Assembly: GCF_900770955.1 (NCBI RefSeq)
Contig: NZ_CAAGLX010000011.1
Coordinates: 1-64,000, forward strand
From: an uncultured Phascolarctobacterium sp.
GTDB taxonomy: Bacteria > Bacillota > Negativicutes > Acidaminococcales > Acidaminococcaceae
DNA: 64,000 nt
Reading direction: 5' to 3'
Both the position numbers and the translations under genes were made by a program. How positions within the stretch are numbered: the stretch's first letter is position 1; the number at the start of each line of letters is the position of its first letter. The notes beneath the pieces are model-generated. The model ran no database searches, was not told the DNA's origin, and worked only from the letters and a program-made list of their open reading frames with translations. Positions 58,436 through 64,000 of the stretch are shown here, piece by piece.

Positions 58436-60508
58436 ATGTTCAGTAGGTTTAACCGGAATATGAATTCCAAAGCGGATACTAATATTTATTTGCTGATAAT
58501 TGTGCTGCTGGCAGTATTGGTCTGCTATCTGCAGCCCAAGCTGATTATCCCGGCGCTGATTATTTTTGGTATTATCTACTATTTCAGCCGCCAGAACCTT
58601 ATCAACAGGGAAATCTTTTTCAGCAGCTATCTGGATAATATTATCCGCAATATTGAACGTACCAACCATTTTGCGGTGCGCAAGCTGGATGTGGGTATTG
58701 CTGTTTTTTCTAAGGACGGCAAGCTGCAATGGAAGAATGAATTGTTCGCCTCCTGGACTGGCCAAAGCAATCTGGAGGGCAAAAAGCCGGAGGAGATTCT
58801 GCCGTTGGCGCAGAATGCTTTTGAGCTGATGAGTGTGCGTGACGGTGAGCAGGTTATCCAGCTGGAGGACCGTTATTACCGTATGCGTTATTACAGCGTA
58901 GAAACGCAGGAGCGTCATAGCAAAAAGGAAGATACCTCCAGCGGTCTGATGCTGTTTTTGACAGATGTTACAGATTATGAGCTGCTGCGCCAGAAATACA
59001 GCAATGATAAGCTGTGTCTGGCTTATGTGCGCTTTGATAACTACGAAGAGGTTATGCGCGGTTTGAGCGAAACCAATATAGCCAATTTGAACGGCGAAAT
59101 CAATGAGCTGCTGACGAAGTGGGCTGCCTCCAAGCAGGGCTTTATCTGCCGTATGAATAAGGAAAGCAGTCTGATGGGCTTTTCACAGTCTGCCGTAATG
59201 GACATGATGGAAGATAAGTTCATGATTTTAGATAAGGTACGCGAAATCCGCAGCGGTAATAAAATTCCGCCTACTGTAAGTATAGGCGTAGCTTGCGACG
59301 GTGTTACGCTGGAGGAACTTATCGGCAATGCCAATAAGAGCCTGTATCTGGCATTAGGTCGCGGCGGTGACCAGGCTGTTGTTATGAAGGATAAGAATAC
59401 GCAGTTCTTTGGCGGCACGAGCAGTGTTGGTGCCAAAAGTACACGTGTGCGTGCGCGTATTGTGGCACAGACGATCCATGAGCAGATGCTGCAGGCTGAC
59501 CGCATTTTTGTTATGGGACATGCCAATGAGGATTATGATGCCATAGGTGCAACATTGGGTATGGCCAAGCTGGGCCTGTCGCTGGGTAAGGAAACATTTA
59601 TTGTCAGCAGCGAGCATAACTCTTATTATAAGCGCATTACCGAGGTGTTGGATAATGAGAACATCATTCTTTCGGCTAACGAAACTAAGTATATAGATAT
59701 TATGCTGAGCGGTGCGGATGCTTTGCCGCTGGTTACCAATAAGAGCCTTCTTGTGATTGTCGACCATCACCGCGAGGTGCTTTCGGCCAGCAAAGCTGTG
59801 CTGCAGGCAGCCAAGAACCGCATTATTATTGACCATCATCGTCGTGCCGAGGATATTATCGGTGATACAACGCTGCTGTATCTGGAGCCTTCCAGCTCGT
59901 CTACCAGTGAGCTGGTAACGGAGCTGATAGGTTATTTTGACGACAGACTGGATATTACGCCGGCGGAGGCAACAGCTCTGTATGCAGGCATTGTACTGGA
60001 TACGAAAAACTTTAATGTGCAGACAGGCGAGCGTACATTTGAGGCTGCCGCTCTGCTGCGCCGCTGCGGTGCTAATCCGAATCTGATACGCCAGCTGTTT
60101 AAGGATGATTTGAGCTTTGTACAGCAAAAGGCCAAGCTGATTGCCGGGGCCAAAATGCCGATACCGGGTTTATCTATTGCAGTTATGCGTAATGCAGATA
60201 ATGATACAATGTCTTCCGTGCTTGCCGCGCAGACAGCAGATACTCTGATTACTATAGAGAATGTTGCTGTAGGCATGGCAATTGTTGAATATAAAGATGG
60301 TTCCCTGAGCATAAGTGCCCGCAGTGACGGCAGCGTCAATGTGCAGGTAATTATGGAAGAGCTGGGCGGCGGCGGTCATCAGACGGTGGCCGGTGTGCAG
60401 CTGGCAAATAAACGTGCTAGGGATGTAGAAGCGCAGATTATCGCGCTGACTAAAAAACAGTTAGAGGAGTGTCGAACAGATGAAAGTAATTCTTTTACAA
60501 GATGTTAA
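58436..60508 (+). CDS. gdpP: Cyclic-di-AMP phosphodiesterase GdpP
   Basis: 690 residues. Two N-terminal membrane helices (YLLIIVLLAVLVCYL; LIIPALIIFGIIYYF) are followed by a PAS-like region, a degenerate GGDEF domain (SIGVACDG; RGGDQAVVM) and catalytic DHH-DHHA1. The DHH motifs are GHANEDYDAIGA (about residue 361) and VDHHRE (about 441), and GGGGHQTVAG closes DHHA1. It hydrolyses c-di-AMP. The start at 58436 follows GAGGTGA. Its last 29 bases overlap rplI, more than usual. Confidence 0.94.
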   Translation: MFSRFNRNMNSKADTNIYLLIIVLLAVLVCYLQPKLIIPALIIFGIIYYFSRQNLINREIFFSSYLDNIIRNIERTNHFAVRKLDVGIAVFSKDGKLQWKNELFASWTGQSNLEGKKPEEILPLAQNAFELMSVRDGEQVIQLEDRYYRMRYYSVETQERHSKKEDTSSGLMLFLTDVTDYELLRQKYSNDKLCLAYVRFDNYEEVMRGLSETNIANLNGEINELLTKWAASKQGFICRMNKESSLMGFSQSAVMDMMEDKFMILDKVREIRSGNKIPPTVSIGVACDGVTLEELIGNANKSLYLALGRGGDQAVVMKDKNTQFFGGTSSVGAKSTRVRARIVAQTIHEQMLQADRIFVMGHANEDYDAIGATLGMAKLGLSLGKETFIVSSEHNSYYKRITEVLDNENIILSANETKYIDIMLSGADALPLVTNKSLLVIVDHHREVLSASKAVLQAAKNRIIIDHHRRAEDIIGDTTLLYLEPSSSSTSELVTELIGYFDDRLDITPAEATALYAGIVLDTKNFNVQTGERTFEAAALLRRCGANPNLIRQLFKDDLSFVQQKAKLIAGAKMPIPGLSIAVMRNADNDTMSSVLAAQTADTLITIENVAVGMAIVEYKDGSLSISARSDGSVNVQVIMEELGGGGHQTVAGVQLANKRARDVEAQIIALTKKQLEECRTDESNSFTRC

Positions 60509-60926
60509 AAGCTTAGGCAAAAAAGGTGAAATTGTAGAAACTGCTGAAGGCTATGGCCGCAACTACCTGCTGCCGCGTAAATTGGCTAAGGAAGCTACCG
60601 CTGCTAACCTTAACCAGGCTAAACAGGACCAGGCAACTGCTAAGCATCGTGCTGCTCAGGCTAAGGACGAGGCTATTGTTTTGGGCGCACAGGTAGAAAA
60701 GGTTGTAGTAACAATGAAGGTACGCGTAGGCGAAAACGGTAAAATGTTTGGCTCCGTAGCCTCCAAGGACGTTGCTGAAGCGTTGATTAAGCAAACCGGT
60801 CTGAACATTGACCGTCGTAAAATCGAGCTGAAATCTGCAGTTAAAGGCTTGGGTGAATACACTGCCGTTGCCAAGCTGCATACCGATGTAACTGCTACCT
60901 TTAAGGTTATGGTAGTTGCTGAATAA
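60480..60926 (+). CDS. rplI: 50S ribosomal protein L9
   Basis: 148 residues, the normal size. N-terminal domain MKVILLQDVKSLGKKGE and EGYGRNYLLPRKLA, connecting helix and C-terminal domain GKMFGSVASKDVAEAL are all present. It follows gdpP, as in Bacillus. Its start lies inside the gdpP end, suggesting translational coupling; GAGGAG lies 9-14 bases upstream. A terminator follows. Confidence 0.97.
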   Translation: MKVILLQDVKSLGKKGEIVETAEGYGRNYLLPRKLAKEATAANLNQAKQDQATAKHRAAQAKDEAIVLGAQVEKVVVTMKVRVGENGKMFGSVASKDVAEALIKQTGLNIDRRKIELKSAVKGLGEYTAVAKLHTDVTATFKVMVVAE

Positions 60927-60948
60927 TTTCAGAGCAGGTCTGATGCAT

Positions 60949-60980
60949 GCGGCAACCGCTGATAGCGGCTGCCGCTTTTG
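60949..60980 (+). terminator. Terminator of the gdpP-rplI operon
   Basis: GCGGCAACCGCT / AGCGGCTGCCGC hairpin followed by TTTTGC. Confidence 0.9.
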
Positions 60981-60985
60981 CTTTG

Positions 60986-61014
60986 TTGACAAGCCTTTAA
61001 CTGTTTAGTACAAT
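60986..61014 (+). promoter_or_regulatory. Promoter of the M20-YfcC operon
   Basis: TTGACA (60986-60991), 17-bp spacer, TACAAT (61009-61014). Confidence 0.8.
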
Positions 61015-61067
61015 AAAGTAGTTAGTTTTTTTATTTACAAAATCATTGTGTGTTGCAGGAGGGTATA

Positions 61068-62249
61068 ATGCAGGCTCCTATTGAAGAATTACGTGCCTTT
61101 GTGGAAAAGAACAGGCATGAAATGTTGTTGTTTTGGGAAAACCTGGTAAATATGCAGGCAGGCTCCCATGAAATTGATAAGGTCAACAGAATAATTGACT
61201 TTCTGAAGAAGCATTTTGAAGCAGAAGGTATTGATTGCCGCCTTGTTGAGAGCAAGGGTGGCGCCAATGTACTGGTAGCAGAGCTGAACAAGGATATCCC
61301 TGGTAAGCCGCTTCTGCTTGCTGGTCATTGTGATACTGTTTTTCCGTCTGGCAGCTATCCGGACGATCCATTTCATATTGAAGATGGCTTCGCCTATGGT
61401 CCTGGTGTAGTGGATATGAAAAACGGCGTTGCCCAGATTTTTTATCTGCTGGTGGCTTTGAAGCATTTTGGCTACAAGGACAGACCAGTAAAAGCTGTGA
61501 TTGTCGGTGATGAGGAAATAAGTCATGTAGCAGGTATCAGCGATGAGATTTTGTTGCAGGAAGCAGAGGGCGCTTTGTGCTGCTTTAATATGGAAAGCGG
61601 ACGCATGGATAACTGCCTCACTGTCGGCCGCAAGGGTGGCATGGACTGCCATATTACAGTGCATGGCGTGGCGGCGCATGCAGGCAATGATTATCTGAAG
61701 GGACGCAACGCGATTATTGAAATGTCGCATAAGCTGCCGCTGCTGCAAGACCTGACGCTTTATGATGAAGGTTTGACGGTAAGCGTAGGCGTTATCAAGG
61801 GCGGTATGGTTTCCAACGCAGTGCCGGATATCTGCTATGCCGAGCTTGATGTACGCTACAAAAAGCTGGAGCATATGGAATATATCCAGCAGAAAATCCG
61901 CGAGGTCTGCGCTAAAACCTACATCGAAGGTACAACGACTGAGGTAGAGTTTGTAGCACCGATGCCGGCGTTTGAGGAAACTGAGGCTAATCATAAGCTG
62001 CTTGCTTATATCAACAGCGTGGCAACGAAGTGCGGTTATCCTGCATCCGAGCCGATTTATGTCGGCGGTATGTCGGATGCGTCCTATTTCGGCAGTCTTG
62101 GTATACCTACAGTCTGTTCGATGGGCGGTCAGGGTTCGGGCGCGCACACCAAGCAGGAGTGCGCTTCGGTAGAAAGCTTCTTCCGCCGTTGGATAATTGC
62201 GGCAGCCTGCATCATGGAGCTGCAGGACTACACAGAAAAATTTGCATAA
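61068..62249 (+). CDS. M20 family metallopeptidase
   Basis: 393 residues. LAGHCDTVFPSGS carries the first zinc ligand, GPGVVDMKNGVAQ the bridging Asp, VIVGDEEIS the catalytic Glu pair, and the lid domain has VHGVAAHAGN. C-terminal GAHTKQECASVES supplies the last ligand His. It resembles CPDG2-type glutamate carboxypeptidases and amidohydrolases. The start at 61068 follows GGAGGG. It is in an operon with a YfcC-type permease 20 bp downstream, so uptake and cleavage of a peptide or acyl amino acid is likely (inference). Confidence 0.88.
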   Translation: MQAPIEELRAFVEKNRHEMLLFWENLVNMQAGSHEIDKVNRIIDFLKKHFEAEGIDCRLVESKGGANVLVAELNKDIPGKPLLLAGHCDTVFPSGSYPDDPFHIEDGFAYGPGVVDMKNGVAQIFYLLVALKHFGYKDRPVKAVIVGDEEISHVAGISDEILLQEAEGALCCFNMESGRMDNCLTVGRKGGMDCHITVHGVAAHAGNDYLKGRNAIIEMSHKLPLLQDLTLYDEGLTVSVGVIKGGMVSNAVPDICYAELDVRYKKLEHMEYIQQKIREVCAKTYIEGTTTEVEFVAPMPAFEETEANHKLLAYINSVATKCGYPASEPIYVGGMSDASYFGSLGIPTVCSMGGQGSGAHTKQECASVESFFRRWIIAAACIMELQDYTEKFA

Positions 62250-62269
62250 TAAGCTAGGAGAGATGATTG

Positions 62270-63673
62270 ATGTCCAAGGAACAAGTCAAAGCCTTTAAGG
62301 CACCAAGTCCCATAATTATTCTGGTCTGCGTTATTTTATTCTGCGCATTGGCCAGCTATGTAATTCCTGCAGGCGTGTATGAGCGCGTGAAGGATGTACA
62401 CACCGGTAAAATGGTTGTAGACCCTGCAACCTTCCATTATGTAGCACAAAAGCCGACAGGCTTTATGGATTTCTTTACTTCTATCAACAAGGGATTTAAG
62501 GGCGGTATCACTATTATCGCCTTCCTGTTTATGGTTGGCGGTTCGTTGAACATTCTGGCTAAGACAGGCGCGATTGTTGCCGGCCTCAGTGCTTTAGTTA
62601 AAAAGATGCGTAATCACAGCATTCTGCTGATTCCTGTGCTGATGACTACGCTGGCAACCTTTTCTACCTTAGCAGGCTGCAACGAGGAATATCTGGCCTT
62701 TACACCGCTGGTGGTAAGCGTGGCGCTGGCTTTAGGCTTCGACTCCCTTACTGCGTTAGGCATGTTGTTCTGTTCCGTAGCTGCGGGCTATGGCGCAGGC
62801 TGCACCCAGCCGTTTTCCGTCGGCGTAGCGCAAGGTATTGCCGGTGTGCCGATTTTTTCCGCACTGCCCTACCGCGTAGGTATTTTCTTCGTGTTGTTGA
62901 TTCTGAATATTTCCTACGTTATGTATCATGCGCATAAGGTGAAGAAAAATCCGCAAAGCAGTCCGGTTTATGAGATTGACCAGGCCAAAACACATGATAT
63001 CAATATTGATGAAGCAGAGCCGCTGACTACGCGTCAGGCTGTCTGCTTAGCTCTTTTGGGCTTGAACTTTGTGGGTATTATCGTGGGCGTGTTGAAATTT
63101 GATTTTTACATGAATGAGATTTCCGCTTTGTTCATCATTATGGGTGTTCTGTCCGGTATTATCTGTGGCCTGAAGCCTAATGATATCTGCGATGCCTTTC
63201 TCGACGGCTGCAAAGGTATGATGCTGCCCTGTCTGGCGGTAGCAATGTGTAAGGCAGCAACTATTCTGCTGGATAACGCCAGAGTTATGGATACCATCAT
63301 TCATGCTCTCGCAGGTATGCTGGACGTATTCCCGTCTTCTGTGATTGCCTTCGGTATGTTCATTATTCAGGACTGCTTCAATCTGCTGGTACCCTCCAGC
63401 TCCGGCCAGGCAGCAATTTCTATGCCGATTATGGCACCGCTGGCTGATATCGTAGGCCTGACACGTCAGACTGCAGTTTTTGCCTTCACCTTCGGTGATG
63501 CGTTTACCAACTGTATTACTCCGGCGTCCGGTGCAACGATGTCCTATCTGGCGATGGCGAACGTGCCTTATAAAAAATGGCTGCGCTTTGTCCTGCCGCT
63601 GATTGGTGTGTGGTGGATAGTAGCCTTCTGCTTCCTGACCTATGCGACCGCAATCAACCTCGGTCCGGTTTAA
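62270..63673 (+). CDS. YfcC family (ArcD/DcuC-like) permease
   Basis: 467 residues with about 12 membrane helices. SYVIPAGVYERVKD, ITIIAFLFMVGGSLNIL, TFSTLAGCNEEYLAFTPLVV and LLVPSSSGQAAISMPIMAPL are hallmarks of the YfcC family, linked to amino-acid, peptide or dicarboxylate uptake. ATG at 62270 follows AGGAGA. Downstream of the M20 peptidase in the same operon. Confidence 0.88.
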   Translation: MSKEQVKAFKAPSPIIILVCVILFCALASYVIPAGVYERVKDVHTGKMVVDPATFHYVAQKPTGFMDFFTSINKGFKGGITIIAFLFMVGGSLNILAKTGAIVAGLSALVKKMRNHSILLIPVLMTTLATFSTLAGCNEEYLAFTPLVVSVALALGFDSLTALGMLFCSVAAGYGAGCTQPFSVGVAQGIAGVPIFSALPYRVGIFFVLLILNISYVMYHAHKVKKNPQSSPVYEIDQAKTHDINIDEAEPLTTRQAVCLALLGLNFVGIIVGVLKFDFYMNEISALFIIMGVLSGIICGLKPNDICDAFLDGCKGMMLPCLAVAMCKAATILLDNARVMDTIIHALAGMLDVFPSSVIAFGMFIIQDCFNLLVPSSSGQAAISMPIMAPLADIVGLTRQTAVFAFTFGDAFTNCITPASGATMSYLAMANVPYKKWLRFVLPLIGVWWIVAFCFLTYATAINLGPV

Positions 63674-63696
63674 AAAGCAGGAAAGATAACGCATTT

Positions 63697-63780
63697 AAAA
63701 AGGAAGTATGCTGCCGATAAGGCTGCTTGGCAAAAATTAACATTAGCTAAGCAATTTATTATCGCAGATGCTTCCTTTTT
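63697..63780 (+). terminator. Large terminator after the M20-YfcC operon
   Basis: AAAAAGGAAGTATGCTGC pairs with GCAGATGCTTCCTTTTT. The loop carries its own GCTTGGC / GCTAAGC hairpin. It ends in T-run. Confidence 0.8.
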
Positions 63781-63939
63781 TTGTTATTTGGGTGTAAAAT
63801 ATTTTTTGCTCAGCAACTTTTTTGACTGTTGGCGGAGCATATTAGAATACAGGTCAAGGCAACTTTTGACCGATGAGAGATGTAAAGAAAAAACAAGCTG
63901 ATCTGCAATGAGAATTATGAGAGAATGAGAGGGATGCAG

Positions 63940-64000
63940 ATGGAAGTAGCAGGCTTTTTGGCATTAGGTATTTTAGTTGGTTTGCTGGGAGCGCTTTTAG
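63940..64000 (+). CDS. Start of a membrane protein gene (partial)
   Basis: The first 20 codons read MEVAGFLALGILVGLLGALL, one hydrophobic helix, and run off the right edge. GAGAGGG is 6 bases before this ATG and abuts an alternative ATG at 63934. Too little is visible to assign a family. Confidence 0.55.
   Translation, partial: MEVAGFLALGILVGLLGALL

Overview
The window looks like a chromosomal piece of a Gram-negative-type Firmicute (class Negativicutes; a gut Acidaminococcaceae such as Phascolarctobacterium is the best guess, from gene style only). Gene orders typical of Firmicutes (rsmI-metG, tmk-holB-ricT-trmN, yabE-rnmV-rsmA, yybS-gdpP-rplI) and a T-box leader sit beside an outer-membrane FadL/OmpP1-type barrel with a signal peptide and terminal Phe. 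That combination points to a diderm Firmicute. Nearly all core genes, and the rRNA operon whose 3' end opens the window, lie on the + strand.

Layout. 1-283: end of 23S, 5S and terminator. 0.6-6 kb: pyroglutamyl peptidase, an alkylation-repair pair (AlkA-like, Ogt) and three transporters. 6.1-6.26 kb: a dense cluster of DnaA boxes. 6.4-7.8 kb: a UxaE-like protein with a divergent active site. 8.0-11.4 kb: T-box-controlled branched-chain operon (small ALS subunit, ilvB, ilvC). 11.4-12.3 kb: a 3' array of structured hairpins joined by AATAAGGGAAA linkers, part of it duplicated as 138-bp direct repeats that flank an unannotated type I toxin-antitoxin module. 12.3-14.4 kb: MarR-controlled MFS exporter.

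14.4-22.8 kb is an AT-rich accessory island. It holds a very large SF1 helicase-nuclease gene interrupted by an amber codon exactly at the Walker B glutamate, a closely linked PARG-type ADP-ribose glycohydrolase with a C-terminal Cys4 knuckle, and a DUF4143 ATPase flanked by 40-bp direct repeats and palindromes. This is the best candidate for an undescribed, probably defence-related, system.

22.8-31.7 kb: GNAT, acyltransferase, OmpP1, DUF1847, PHP phosphatase, FAA hydrolase, MATE pump and secreted proteins. 31.8-43.6 kb: translation, replication and RNA-maturation housekeeping genes in tight overlapping operons. 43.8-50.9 kb: membrane and envelope proteins, an HD protein, an Rrf2 regulator, an AEC carrier, a GlcD-type oxidase and LysM/secreted proteins. 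51-56 kb: an Fbp-type ABC importer with two different ATPases. 56.2-64 kb: Csp, YczE-like protein, DUF2232-GdpP-L9, then an M20 peptidase with a YfcC-type permease and the start of one more membrane protein.

Starts were chosen by ribosome-binding-site spacing. No CRISPR array, tRNA gene or insertion-sequence transposase was seen.
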